From: Argopecten irradians
Taxonomy: Eukaryota > Mollusca > Bivalvia > Pectinida > Pectinidae
Length of the DNA: 64,000 nucleotides
Direction of reading: 5' to 3'
NCBI RefSeq assembly: GCF_041381155.1
Contig: NC_091135.1
Location: forward strand, 6,377,620 to 6,441,619
Position numbers and translations under genes: made by a program
Shown here: in pieces, positions 25,701-39,190 of the stretch
How the letters are laid out: each line of letters opens with the position of its first letter
How positions within the stretch are numbered: the first letter of the stretch is position 1
The notes under the pieces: model-generated
What the model was told of the DNA's origin: nothing
The model's database searches: none
What the model saw: the letters and a program-made list of their open reading frames with translations, nothing else

Positions 25701-28700
25701 AACCCCGAAATAATTTTTAAAAATAAAAAAAAATCTAAGGGGCCTGAACTATAACCATATTAAAAATGTTTATTAGAGGTGTACAGCAAGGTTTATTTAC
25801 ACAGCCAAAACGGTATCAAAATACATTTTTAAACATATATGTTTCATGTCTTCAAATGATATCATTTTCTCACTGATATAAATAACTGCATATTATAAAC
25901 AGTATTCTGTAGGCATTGTTGATGAAAGAGTTCCATCACTGGAAATAACCCATAATATAGTAAATTGTTCTCAATATCATCCATTGTCTGTTCACCACAA
26001 ATATTCCTGGAGGTGACTTTAACTTTTGAACAATCAAGTTAAACTTATACCCATTCGTTTTGTACTAGAAACAACAATATGAAATTGAGAGACATTAGCA
26101 TTACTTACTCATATTCTTTCTACAGCATGGTATTATGTAGAATACCTTAAGCAAGTATTTATTAAATGCAAGTTTGAAAACATGTTCATATTATGAGGCT
26201 ATGGCTCACATGCATTCAAACTTAATTCAACCAAAATCATAGTACATTACGTATACATATACATTTATATGTACGGCTTATAATAAATTGTGTTTTATTT
26301 TGTGAAGCCCAACAATGACATAATATTGAACAAAATATTGATAAATCTTTACAAGATCACGTAAATAGTGAATAATGATTATTTAATGGCATTATGACTT
26401 GATGATACCAGGTATTACCAATACATACGACAGGTCGACAAGCCATCTCCTGCTGGGATGCCTGGTCCAGTTTCTTTGTTCCATGATAGTCCAGTATGGC
26501 TAATAATAAACTCGCAACAATGCCCATGACACATATAAAGGCACCTATGTGGAGGAGAGAATAACAAAGTGTGTACACGAACCATTTCCCACAGAAATGA
26601 TATTTAATATTCGCCAGAGATAAACGCTAAACGCAAAGCCATATATGTGACAGTTACCTGTTACCTGTTCGTATCGTCGAGGTTTTTAAATATGCCGCAG
26701 GCATCTCTGAACCATTTGTAATTTGTGGTGTCTAGAAATACTTAACATTTACATAAAAATCCAAATTAAGTCATCTTTGACGATCATGCAATACTTTCAT
26801 AATTTTGGGAAGGGTCTCTAGGCTTCTTCCTACCTATCCAAAGCGCAAAAGAAAACCCAAAGAAGTCGGCGATATTTTCTGTAGTCAAAAAATTGAGTAA
26901 TGTTCCTGACCGTCTCGTAAGTAGAATCAGACTGATCGGTAAAAAAGAGTCTTTGGCGAACCAATGGACAATCACCCTGTCCTGTACGACTGAAATAAAC
27001 CAAAGTAGTGACATACATTATGACAAACAATATTTAGTTTTTAGACTCATTTGCTATGAAAAAATACATATTCCGACCAGGTATAATTAATTCTTCAATG
27101 TATAGAACCCCAAATAGTAGCTGGATCATAATATACAATTTAACTCCACATCTTACAAAATTATGTGCAGATAAAACGCAAATAAAATCATTATGTGCAA
27201 AGAAAGAAGTATATAGTCCAACAGTATTCAACCGCACATAATGATATAACGTTCTTCTTAATGGCCCTTCCTATAGTGCGAGACGCCTACGTACTCCGTA
27301 ATGGCCCTTCGCCCAATCCGATGAGCATGCGGCCCGCAATCATCATTGGAAACATAGAAGAGGTACCTAGAACACCCACAGTTCCAGCAATGGCGAACAG
27401 AATTGCTCCGAGGGACGACAATAGGATTATCAGAACAGCTGACACTGGTGTTAAAATGAGAGAAATATCGTAAACAGATTTACGTTATCACCGACATTTA
27501 ACAAATGAATGGAAACATAATAAGTATGCGTGAATGTAATGGCAGTTTTACAGGGGCCTTATTACATATAATTATATGGCAAAAATTTAGTGAAAATTGC
27601 ATCACTTACAAATATCCGTTCTTTTAGTCTTGATTTTACTAGAAACGTAAATTAGATCTTTTTATTACACTACGTTAAGGATGACCTTCCAATGACGTTA
27701 AGTATTAACATATCTCATTTTGATTTGAATATTTTTTTTATATATTTTAATACTTACCACGGTTGCCAATTCTATCAATGACGTAGCCGGCTAACAGTGA
27801 CGTTACAGATGATCTTCGGGAAGAGATGATTTCATATTTACATTTGTGAAACATACTTGTTTATATAATCAACGATGGGGATATGTAATGAATCAAGTTT
27901 CTGGAAATATTTCTTTCGTGCAAAATATAACCGAAACAAGTAATGTTGAAATAAGGAAGCGATTAAATCAAGCCGAAACTGATACATGGTCATGTTTTTA
28001 TAACCCGTTCAAGGACCGTACAACGACAAAGGCAATCTTTTATTCTATGAAAGGCCACCACAATGTCTTTTGGGGGCGAAGGAGCAAATCAGGAGAAGCC
28101 CCTTTGCGCTTTGCAGATCGTAGAAGCGATCGATCGAGCTACAACAGTGAAACACAGTCACGCTAAAGACAGCTTTCCCATTTTACACCATCTCGTCACG
28201 ATGTTTCAGTTGTGGAGGTCGTGGACAACTTAGTCTTTATCCAGTGTAAATGGACCATTCTTTACAGAAAACAAACGTAACAGAATTCAATACTTACGTC
28301 CAGTAAAGGAAGGCATGAAGGAGGTTGTATCGTGTGGGTCCCAGGCCTAAACATGTGTCGCAACAAGCTCTTACTGATTCAGTCTGGTTCGCCTGACACT
28401 GGATAGCCTAGTGAATTATATAGTTATAAATTTGGAAATACACGGAACTAATGACTGGTCAGAGATTCGAAACAATGGATGACAATAAAATTGCTCTTAT
28501 GGTTCTTATGTTAACAAAATACATAATAAAAAACATAATTTTTCTCCATTGGCTTTGGAATTAACATTTTGCCTGTGAGATAAGTTCTTTGCCCGTGTGT
28601 AAGATATCGTGTGGTGTTTCAAAGCTTTTGTTTCTTCCAATCACTCAACATGTGATAGTGGGAACATCGATCAAAAATAAAATCGTGCAATTTGCTTTCG

Positions 28701-29272
28701 TCAGTATGCTTCAATGGGTAAGTACAATAAATAAATGTACTGATGCAATACTGTTGATTGCTGGTAAACATATTAGAAAAGTAGTTTTAGACACTTTTAG
28801 ACTGCTTACAAAAAAAAACTAGCCAGGTTTAGTTTCGAAGCCCCTTTACTGTCGCAAACATTTATCTTATTTTGTTTTATTGAGATATTATTTCGTTTTA
28901 TAGGAGTAATCAGCTGTCGAAATATTATGTCGTTTTAATCAAAAATATTTCGATTCATCAAAATATTATTCATATGTTTACTTTTGATATCACCACTTTG
29001 TAAAATTTGAAGATAATACGAATCAATTCGAAAAAAAAACCGAATTATTCGAATAAAAGAAATTAAATAAGTGTGAGGCATCTTCAATAGAGGGGCTCCG
29101 TATACGATTGTACGTACAGTTTCATTTTTATATTCTTTCAGAAAACGTAAAACAGAACATCTTACCTTGCTGCCCTGGAATTCGACCTGTAAAGGGCTCG
29201 GCATATCAATACAGAAGTACACGCCTGCTGCCATGAAACAGTTGAAGAATAAAATAGCGTACCTCCATTTCC
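22713..29272 (-). CDS. MFSD1-like lysosomal MFS transporter (copy B, nearly complete)
   Basis: Twelve exons in transcript order: 29272-29166, 28408-28298, 27813-27758, 27438-27295, 26989-26834, 26544-26429, 25110-25010, 24450-24342, 23999-23859, 23501-23362, 23130-23016, 22823-22713 (TAA at 22715-22713). They total 1407 bases (469 codons with the stop), with all phases consistent. The first exon seen begins mid-codon, so at least one 5' exon is missing. Early sequence GVYFCIDMPSPLQ corresponds to the MFSD1 signature SYFCYDNPAALQ. Later come AGYVIDRIGNR (loop 2-3 of the MFS fold), GRMLIGLGEG with VHWFAKD (helices 4-5), and KLSDIANLPITFW at the start of the second half. Length is close to the roughly 465 residues of human MFSD1. 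Expected role: lysosomal small-solute or dipeptide export. One exon junction (27813) uses a weak polypyrimidine tract. No break is seen. Confidence 0.88.
27930..28260. other. CpG-richer intronic block of unknown origin
   Basis: Inside a transporter-B intron, this stretch is richer in G, C and CpG than its neighbours (for example GATCGTAGAAGCGATCGATC and CATCTCGTCACGATG). A 106-codon open frame starts just before it but resembles nothing I know. It is more likely a transposed repeat than an exon, because transporter B is complete without it. Confidence 0.35.
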
Positions 29273-31290
29273 CTTTGGAGAAAAACATGAAGTATAAAAC
29301 AACTGTTAACTCCTACATGTGTATTACCAGAGTACATTAATTTCCTGCGTTACGCCCGCTGACTATATGATTTATTTACACCTGGTCCAGAAGAAGCCTA
29401 ATACGTGTTTTCTATGAACGCGAGGCTATCTGTGACAGGTATTACAAATATATTCCAATATATGTTGGGTATAAGTTGTAAGTAATTTCGAATTTACATA
29501 TAAACACAATGACTAGCCTTTAAAATTAAAAATATCTTTGATAGATATCATTAAACACAAAAATGAAATATCTATAATTTTTTTTAAAAATGTAGGCTCT
29601 CGTGCCATTATAAGTGCACAATGCATGTGCACTTTCAAATGTTTATATCAACGGATACCCATCGGGTATTCTGTTGTCAATGGGGATTATCCGGAGTTTC
29701 ATTTATAAAATCATGGAAAACTGCATGATTTTGCTTCCTGCGAACTTTACTTCCGTGTGGATAAGACACAGAATTTACAGTATAATATGATCAATATATC
29801 ACTGTAAATGGTTTTATTGTCAGTCTAAAATATATAATATAATGGTCAAAATTAGAATGTCCTATACTCACATTCATATGGCTTCATCTTCTTCTTAATT
29901 TGGTCTCAACAAGAATAATCCACATCTATATCAATGGATATCGAAAGTTTCTTTTAAGAAAAGTCGTTTACTATGACTGAAAATCAGTGATAAAACATTT
30001 TCAAAATTGGCTACAGGTTAACGTTTTCTAATACTGGTCCCTTTACAAAATCTGGACAATCAATGTGTTACATGTAATAGATGAAATGAAAGTTTGGAAA
30101 TGATAATTTTTTATGTGATGCATATATAACACAAAATCAATAACATGCCTTCTCGCATGACGTCATACTTATAATTGATACACTTTTCAATTAAAATTGA
30201 ATCAATTAAAATTTTAGTTCTTTAAACTGAAACTAAAAATAGATACAAATCAAATCGTTAACGGGAGACACAGGTCGTATTCATAGAAGAATTAAAAAAT
30301 GGACTTACCACTTTTAATGGGGATATAAACCTTGCGTGTACAGATGTAGTAGAGCTATTTCATATATAAAATACAGACAACTAATGATTTTAGTATAATC
30401 TGTAATCATATGCTATATACACACAAGCGTTGTTATTAGCATATACTGTACACATAATACTATCGGTTGGAATGCTAATCGCATATTGTATCTTCGGATA
30501 GAAGTACAAAAAGTACAAAATTAAATTTCAATGTAACATCTGTCTTTCCTTTTATGGCGATATTAATTAAAAATTAAAATTCAAGTCGTTATGTAATGCA
30601 TTCTTCCACACCAAACATACAATCAATACACTCAACACACCGCATACACGGGAGACGTCATTGAACAACCGTGGTTGTTAATAGCAGGATGCTGACCTTA
30701 TCACCAAACCACCCACATAAGTCATACAATTAAACACTAAACCCGTTTATATTAAACCTGAATATATCAAATTGGGTTGACAAACGTCAGGGTCTCCAGT
30801 CACATTCCAACATAATACTAAAAAAGTATATGTATAACGTACATGCATATGTATTTATTTCCCATTTTCAATGAATCAGTTTGGAACCTCACTTAGTATG
30901 AAGTAGGTTATAATTCTCCTCAGTCATTTGTCAATTACATCCTGGTTTTAAGGATACACTGGCTGGATAGTAGCAGTTGAAACGTTTACCTACTGTGATA
31001 TTAGACTGTGACATGAATGGGTTTACTTTATGTTTACAGGTGAGTGGGTTTTATTATCATTAAAAAAAACATTAGCCAGCTGCAGTATTCGCAAAGCACT
31101 TGTTCGATTATCTAAGCATGACGATCAGTAATATGGAAAGCTAATCATACAAAACTAATTACTATAATAAAGCAATGAAATTATACATACTTGATATATT
31201 TTGATATAAATTGAAAATATTATTTTCGAATGATATTCAATACTATATCTACCAAATCACAAATATTAGATTTCTGCTATAATGATGTTA
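29273..31290. other. 5' region of transporter B with no firm exon
   Basis: Apart from the possible dileucine exon at 30893-30927, no exon, repeat or promoter motif could be supported. The sequence is strongly AT-rich. Confidence 0.4.
30893..30927 (-). CDS. Possible first coding exon of transporter B (dileucine motif)
   Basis: On the minus strand ATG at 30927 opens MTEENYNLLHT before a GTGAGG donor at 30892. ENYNLL fits the acidic dileucine lysosome-sorting pattern [DE]xxxL[LI], which MFSD1 carries at its N-terminus. The problem is phase: this exon leaves two bases of a codon, while exon 29272-29166 expects one. An unseen small exon or another donor would be needed. Position and motif support it; splicing does not yet. 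Confidence 0.3.
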
Positions 31291-31345
31291 TTAGGGCTTT
31301 TCACCATGTGGTGAAAAGACCTATTGTTTTTGTTCTGTTAATTAT
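31291..31345. repeat. Hairpin terminus at the left edge of the 1.5-kb array
   Basis: TTTTCACCA-TG-TGGTGAAAA is a 9-base perfect hairpin with a two-base loop. It is followed by GACCTATTGTTTTTGTTCTG and an AT-rich trinucleotide run. The same end, TCATCATGTGGTTGAAAAGACCTATTG, reappears near 47434-47460. On the minus strand the hairpin is followed within a few bases by CTAA then T, which recalls a Helitron 3' end (hairpin, CTRR, T), though the spacing is shorter than usual. Confidence 0.5.
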
Positions 31346-34300
31346 TATTATTATTTTTATTACAAGCTAACCGATACTTACATTATATATATATATCATT
31401 GGCTTCTTAGGTAAAATATGTGTTTTCGTTTAAATATCACATACAGTGTCAATAACAATAATGACAATAAAAAAGCTAACCGATTTTTATAACATATAAA
31501 AAAAAATAGGTATAATTCTTTTTCACAAAAAATAACACGGTCAGCCACTTGAAACGTCATGATATACACGTGCATATCAAAAGGTCTCCAATACTTTTAA
31601 ATGACATACATGTATGGATCAAATTACTAGTAAACGTTTCTGTCATAATTTGCGTGCCCCTATGTTTTGGCTGAGATGACCAAGATTGCATTTTACGGTC
31701 TCGGAATAGCAGTTGAGACTGCTTGTTTTACACGTGTTCATAGAAATTTAACTGTCGAAAACAGATATATCTAGATTTAATATCCCATGAAAAGTTACAT
31801 AATATAAGACCACGATCGAGAGCATCGTGGGACTAGCGATAGGCCAAGGACATCTCCTTGCAGGCGGTGTATGGGATTTGCAAATTATTTAGTCTAGATG
31901 AAATAAATGATTATTCTAATTACTGGTTTATGTAAATAATGAATGTACTTGCAATATTTCCAACGTTGGACATTTTTATTTTGCTATATTAATATCGATG
32001 CTGCTATCGTTTATGCGAGGAGATGAGATGAAGAGGTTTTGCCGAGTCATCTCGGTTTTCCCTGTCGACACCAAAATAAAACTTGTATTGTAAGATAGTT
32101 ACCGTGTATTCTGTTTATCCTGTAACTTTTTCATTATACATACAGAAGATGGTATTAAAAACGAAAGCAACAAATTGCCTGTTATTTACACGATTTCGCT
32201 CAAAGCGAAACGCTTCTTTGATGATCAAGAAAAGATTGCATTCACTAAACCGAATGAGTATGTACTCCTTTTTGACTACCGTGGGAAATATGTAAGCGAC
32301 GTCATTCCGGTGATTGTGACGTCACTGCTTGGCGGGACTGACTGCCGTTTCATTCACTCCTACTAAAAGTGACGTCACTGGAATGTTCGGGATCAAGTCA
32401 TCAAATTTAGAAATTGAACCAAACGAAAGAAATTAAACATTTATTTACTGACATCGTAATATTTTCCTATTGCAACTATTACAGGAAATTCCTATTATCC
32501 GGTATCGAGTTCTGTGCCCGACTAATGACTGAAAATGCTTTGTTTCTTGATATCGTTCCGCTTCTTTTGGTTCCTTTAAATTCGTTTAAAATGATAAACT
32601 TTTCCCATAAAGGGCGTCAGAACGCTTGTTTTCAACGGGAATAAAGTCACCGTTGTGTGATAAAGACCTTCCAAGTAAGGCAAAAGTGAATATTTTAATC
32701 AGGAAATAGTGGGCACAAAAAGTCAATTTTCTCCAAAAGTAAGCAAGTTACACTACACATAATTTTGCTGGAACACTTAAAAAATCGTTCTGATTTCAGA
32801 ACAATTGGAATTATGAAGATATCTCTCTTACAGTATTTTTTATTAGTATTATTATATATAATATGTAAGTTAACAAGCTAACCGATACTTACATTATATA
32901 TATATAATTGGCACCTTCTTAGGTAACATATGTTTTTCGTTTAAATATCACATACAGTGTATATAATAATGACAATAAAAAAGCCAACCGAATTTTATAA
33001 CATATATATAAATTCATTTTTTCATAAAAATGATATACACGTGCAAATGACCATACGTATCAATTCACTAGTAAACGTTTCTGTCCCATAATATGCGTGC
33101 CTCTGTGTTTTTTGGCCAAGCTGTGACCAAATTTTCATTTTATGGTCTCGGAATAGCAATTGAGACTGCTTGTTTTACACATTTTCATAGAAATTTAACT
33201 GTCGAAAACAGATAAATTTAGATTTAATATCCCATTAAAAAAGTTACATAATATAGGACCACGATCGAGAGAATCTCGGGTAGCGATAGGCCAAGGACAT
33301 CTCCTTGCAGGCGGTGTATGGGATTTTGCAAATTGTTTAGTCTAGATGAAATAAATGATTATTCTAATTACTGGTTTATGTAAATAATGAATTGTGCTTG
33401 CAATATTTTCAACGTTGGACATTTTTGTTTTGCTATAATTAATATCGATGCTGCTATCGTTTGCTGCGATGAGATGAGATGAGGAGGTTTTGCAGAGTTA
33501 TCTCGGTTTTCCCTGTCGACACCAAAAATAAAACTTGTGATTTGAAGGTTATATGACCGTGTATTCTGTTAATGCTGCAAGTTTTTCATATACATACAGA
33601 AGATGGTATTCAAAACGAAAGCAAATTGTCTGTTATTTACACGATTTCGCTTAAAGCGGAAACGCTTCTTTGATGATCAATAAAAGTTTGCATTCACTAA
33701 ACGAGATGAGTATGTACTCCTTTTTACTACCGTAGGGAAATATGTAAGCGACGTCATTCTGATGATTGTGACGTTCACTGTTTGGCGGGACTGACTGCCG
33801 TTTCATTCACTCCTACTCTAAAAGTGACGTCACTGGAATGTGTTGTGGGGGTCAAGTCAACAAATTTAGAAATGAATCAAACGAAAAGAAATTAAAAACA
33901 TCTATTTACTGGGACATCGTAATATTTTTCCTATTGCAACTATTACAGCGTAAATTCATTATTATCCGACTATCGGGTTCTTGTTCGCCCGACTAATGTC
34001 GATATTACGCAGCTGAAAATGCATTGTTTCTACTTGATATTATTCCGCTCCTTTGTTGTTTATAAATTCCGTAAAATGAACTTAACCCGCAAAGGGCGTC
34101 AGAACGCTTGTTTTCAACGTGAATAAACACCGTAGTGATAAAGGACCTTCTAAGTGAAAAATTTTGCCATCAGGGAAAATTGGGACACAAAAAAGACGAT
34201 TTTCTCCAAAAGTAAGTAAGTTACATTACATTAATTTTGCTGGAACACTTAAAAAATCTGTTTTGATTTCAGAACAATTGGAATTTATGAAGATACCTCT

Positions 34301-37300
34301 TACAGTAATTTTATTATTATTATTATATATAAATGTAGTAGTCAACAAGCTAACCGATGCTTACATTATATATATAATTGGCTTCTTAGGTAACATATGT
34401 GTTTTTTCGTTTAAATATCACATACAGTGTCTATAACAATAATGACAATAAAAAAGCTAACCGAGTTTTATATAACATATAGGTATAATTCTTTTTTTCA
34501 CAAAAAATAATACGGGCAGCCACTTGAAACGTCATGATATACACCGTGCATATCAAAAGGTCTCCAATACTTTTAAAATGACATACATGTATGTATCAAA
34601 TTACTAGTAAAACGTTTCTGTCATAATTTGCGTGCCCTATGTTTTGGCTGAGGTGACCAAGATTGCATTTTTACGGTCTCGGAATAGCATTGAGACTGCT
34701 TGTTTTTTACACGTGTTTCATAGATATTTAACTGTCGAAAACAGATATATCTAGATTTAATATCCCATGAAAAGTTACACAATATAAGACCACGATCGAG
34801 AGCATCGTGTGGGTAGCGATAGGCCAAGGACATCTCCTTGCAGGCGGTGTATGGGTTTGCAAATTATTTAGTCTAGATGAACATAAATGATTATTCTAAT
34901 TACTGGTTAAATGTAAATAATGAAATGTACTTGCAATATTTCCAACGTCTTGGACATTTTTATTTTGCTATAATTAATATCGATGCTGCTATCGTTTGTG
35001 CGTATGAGGAGGTTTTGCCGAGTCATCTCGGTTTTCCCTGTCGACACCAAAATAAAACTTGTATTGTAAGATAGTGACCTGGTATTCTGTTTTATCCTGC
35101 AACTTTTTCATTATACATACAGAAGATGGTATTCAAAACGAAAACAAATTGCCTGATATTTACACGATTTCGCTTAAAGCGAAAATGCTTCTTTGATGAT
35201 CAATGTAAAAGATGCTTTTACTAAATCGAATGAGTGTGTAACTCCTTTTTACTAACGTGGGAAATATATGTAAGCGACGTCATTCCGGTGATTGTGACGT
35301 AACTGTTTGGCGGGACTGACTGCCGTTTCATTCACTCCTACTAAAAGTGACGTCACTGGAATGTTCGGGATCAAGTCATCAAATTTAGAAAATTGAATCA
35401 AACAAAAGAAAATTAAACATCTATTTACTGACATCGTAATATTTTTCTATTTCAACTATTACAGGAAATTGTTTATAATCTGGTATCTAGTTCTGTGCCC
35501 GACTAATGTCGATATTAGAGCTGAAAATGCACTGTTTCTTGATATTGTTCCGCTTCTTTTGTTGACTTTAAATTCGTAAAATGAACTTAACCCGCGAAGG
35601 GCGTCAAAACGTTTGTTTTCAACGGGAATAAACACCGTAGTGATAAAGACCTTTCAAGTATGAACAACAGTGAATATTTGCATCAGAAAATTGGGACACA
35701 AAAAGTCGATTTTCTCCAAATGTAAGTAAGTTACCCTACATTAAGTTTGCTGGAACACTTAAGAAATTCGTTCTGATTTCAGAACAATTAGAATTATGAA
35801 AGATATCCTACTTACAGTATTTTTTATTTATTATTAATATTATATATAATGTAAGTTAAAAAGCTAACCGATACTTACATTACATATATATATAATTGGC
35901 TTCTTAGGTAAAATATGTGTTTTTCGTTTAATATCACATACAGTGTATATAACAATAATGACAATAAAAAAGCTCTAACCTTAAATTTTATCACATATAT
36001 ATAATACATATAATTTCTGTGTTTTTCACTGAAAAAATAATATAGGGCACGTCCACTTGAAACGTCGATGATATATACACGTGCATATCAAAAGGTCTCC
36101 AAATACTTTAAAATGACATACGTATCAAAATTACTAGTAAAACGTTTCTGTCATAATATTGCGTGCCCCTGTGTTTTGGCTGTGAGGTGATCCAGAGATT
36201 GCATTTTTACGGCCTCGAAATAGCAGTTGAGACTGCTTGTTTTGCACATGTTCATAGATATTTAACTGTCGAAAAACAGATATATCTAGATTTAATATCC
36301 CATGAAAAAGTTACATAATATAAGACCACGATCGAGCTGCATCGTGGGGTAGCGATAGGCCAATGTCGTCTCCTTGCAGGCGGTGTATGGGATTCGCAAA
36401 CTATTTAGTCTAGACGAAATATCGTAAATAATTATTCTAATTACTGGTTTATGTAAAGAATGAATGAACTTGCAATATTTTGAAACGTTGGACATTTTTT
36501 ATTTTGCTATAAATCTAATTATCGATGCTGCTATCGTTTTTTGCGATGAGATGAGATGAGGAGGTTTTGCAGAGTCATCTTTGTTTTCCCTGTCGACACC
36601 AAAATAAAACTTGTATTGTAAGATAGTGACCTGGGTATTCTGTTTATCCTGTAACTTTGTTACATTATACATACAGAAGATGGTATTCAAAACGAAAGCA
36701 AATTGTCTATTATTTACACGATTTCACTCAAAGCGAAACGCTTCTTTGATGATCAAGAAAAGTTGCATTCATTAAACCGAATGAGTGTTTACTCCTTTTT
36801 ATTACCTGGGGAAATATGTAAGCGACGTCATTCCCGGTGATTGTGGACGTCACTGTTTGGCGGGACTGACTGCCGTTTCATTTACTTCTACTACATGTAA
36901 AAGTGACGTCACTGGAATGTTGGTGATCAAGTTAAACAAATATTTAGAGAAATTGAATCAAACGAAAAGAAATTAAACATTTATTTATTTACATCGTAAT
37001 ATTTTCCTATTGCAACTATTACAGGAAATTCTTATTATCCGATATCGGGTTTTGGTGCCCGACATAATGTCGATATTAGAGCTAAAAATGCATTGTTTTG
37101 TTTTATATTATTCCGTTCATTTTGTTTGATTTTTAATTCGTATAATGAACCTTAACCCTCGAAGGCCGTCAGAACGCTTGTTTTCAATGGGAATAAACAC
37201 TTTAATGAGGGAAATAAAGACACAAAAAGACGATTTTTCCACACGTGAATATTTCCTGCTGGATTCGTTCTGAAACATTGGAATTATGGAAGACACAAAA

Positions 37301-38580
37301 AAGCATTTTTGATCATTATATTAATGTAACGTTTAATATACAAGCTAACCGATAGATACCTTACATTATTCTATATATCTATTGGACTTCTTAGGTAATA
37401 TATTCGTTTTGTTTTTAAAGTATATCAAATACAGTGTCTCATAACAGATATATGACAATTCGTTTAATAAATATAACGTTTATACACAAATATAATCCGG
37501 GCAGATATACGTCAACATCATACAGGACAATGCATATCAAAAGGTCTCAAAAAGCTAACCTAGTTGTCATGATTTGCGTGCCCCTGTGTTTTGGCTGAAG
37601 GTGTAAAACAAGATTGCATTTTACGGTCTCGGAATTAATAGCAGTTCGAGACTGCTTAGTTTTACACGTGATCTATAAGAAATTTTAACTCTCGACAACA
37701 GATCATATCCTAGATATTCAATATCCCATGAAAAGATTACATAGGAGATAAGACTCACGATCGAGGAGCCTCGTGGGGTCTTGGCGAACTAGGGCCCAAC
37801 GTTTCGTGCTCACTTGGGCTGGGCCGGTGTATAGGGATAGTAGCAAAAGCTATGATTTTGTTCTAGTGATGAAATTATAAAATTAAAATAGATTATTCGA
37901 ATTACTGGTTTATGTAATTTGTAATGATCTGTCTACTTGCACAGATTTATTACACACGTTCGGTTCATTTTGTATATATTTCGCTATTTTAATTAACATA
38001 TCTGATGCTTGCCTATCGTTATTGGATGCAGATTAGATGAGATGGACGGTTGGTTTAGCAGAATCATCTTTGTTTTCCCTGTCGACACCAAAATAAAAAC
38101 TTGTATTGTAAGATAGTACGTGTATTCCTGTATATCCTGTCAACCCTTTTCTTCTTATATAAACGAAGATGGTACTTCCAAAAACGAAAGCAATTTGACT
38201 GTTATTTACACGATTTTCAATCAAAAGCGAATCGCTTTCTTTGATGTTGAAGAAAAGATGCTTTCACTAAACCGAAAAGGGTATGTACTCCTTTTGACTA
38301 CTGTGAGGAAATATGTAAGCGAGTCATTCGGTAGATGTGAAGTCCACTGCTTGGCGGGACTGACTGCGTTCTCATTCACTACCATCTAAAGAGTGACTGT
38401 CACTGGAATCTTTAGCGGATCACAAGTCATCAAATTTAGAAGTTGAACCAAACGATAAGAAATTAAACATTTTTATTTACTGACATCGTAATAATTTTCT
38501 CCTAATTGCAACTATTAATGGAGACACATTACATATTATCCGGGTTATCGAGTTCTGGTGCCCGATTAATGTCTGCAAAG
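31346..38580. repeat. Tandem array of five roughly 1.5-kb units
   Basis: The landmark AAGCTAACCGATACTTACAT recurs (with variants) at about 31365, 32875, 34347, 35860 and 37342, giving spacings of about 1510, 1472, 1513 and 1482 bases. Landmarks repeat in each unit: a stem CCACGAT..ATCGTGG followed by GCGATAGGCCAAGGACATCT, CCTGTCGACACCAAAATAAA, CGCTTCTTTGATGATCAA, GTAAGCGACGTCATTC, GGCGGGACTGACTGCCG, and AGTGACGTCACTGGAATG. Unit 1 has two perfect TGACGTCA octamers (32317-32324 and 32370-32377). Units 1-4 are close and differ largely by single-base insertions; unit 5 is far more altered. No long open frame runs through any unit. I recognise no family: it could be a large satellite or tandem copies inside a rolling-circle element. 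Confidence 0.85.
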
Positions 38581-39190
38581 CTCTCCTCTCGTTTACCTCA
38601 AAATGAATTAAATCAAGAATAACACAACGCAACAAGGATTTTTCGGACACGAGAAAACTGGCTCACCTTTTATGAAGGCGGCCGAAAATATTTATTTATT
38701 GACTTAACACCTAACCCAAATTATTTATCGAAAAGAATTTTGAGTGAACGGGAGCAGCCCTGAAAAGATGCGCCAAAAGGTTACTTATGTTTATATTACC
38801 TTCAATACAGATGGAACTGCCAGCCACCCTTGCTGCGTATAAACAAACCTAAAATATAAATGTATATATATATACTAAACAAAAACAATATGATAACTTC
38901 AATGCATATAACAGAAGCAAATAATGTTGGAAACACATTCAGTGTCCAAACAGACTTTACAACACAAGTCTTTTATGGCATATACAATGTATTTGCAAAT
39001 ACCAAATGTTACAGAGTAAAACACAGTAACATCAAAAGAAAACTTAGAGTCATAGAAAAACCACCAGGGAAACGGGCGTACCGCCACTGAGTTCCCAGTC
39101 GCAGATCTAGTCTCAACATATATATACATCAAAGACAAATATCAAACTTATCATCAACATGTAAACCACAAATGAATTTTATAACCACAA
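38581..39190. other. Non-coding stretch between the array and the DIRS fossil
   Basis: No exon is seen. The short open frames at 38.9-39.1 kb overlap on both strands and look accidental. It may include the worn terminal part of the neighbouring retroelement. Confidence 0.35.

Noticed and set aside
27846-28166. 106-codon open frame in a transporter-B intron
   Set aside because: Resembles no known family, and transporter B is fully in phase without it.
32083-32644. Open frames within the array units
   Set aside because: The same frames are not kept across the other units, so they look accidental, apart from the minus-strand words reported separately.
31346-38580. CRISPR-like or rDNA-like tandem array
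   Set aside because: Units are 1.5 kb with no short repeat-spacer pattern and no ribosomal RNA signature.
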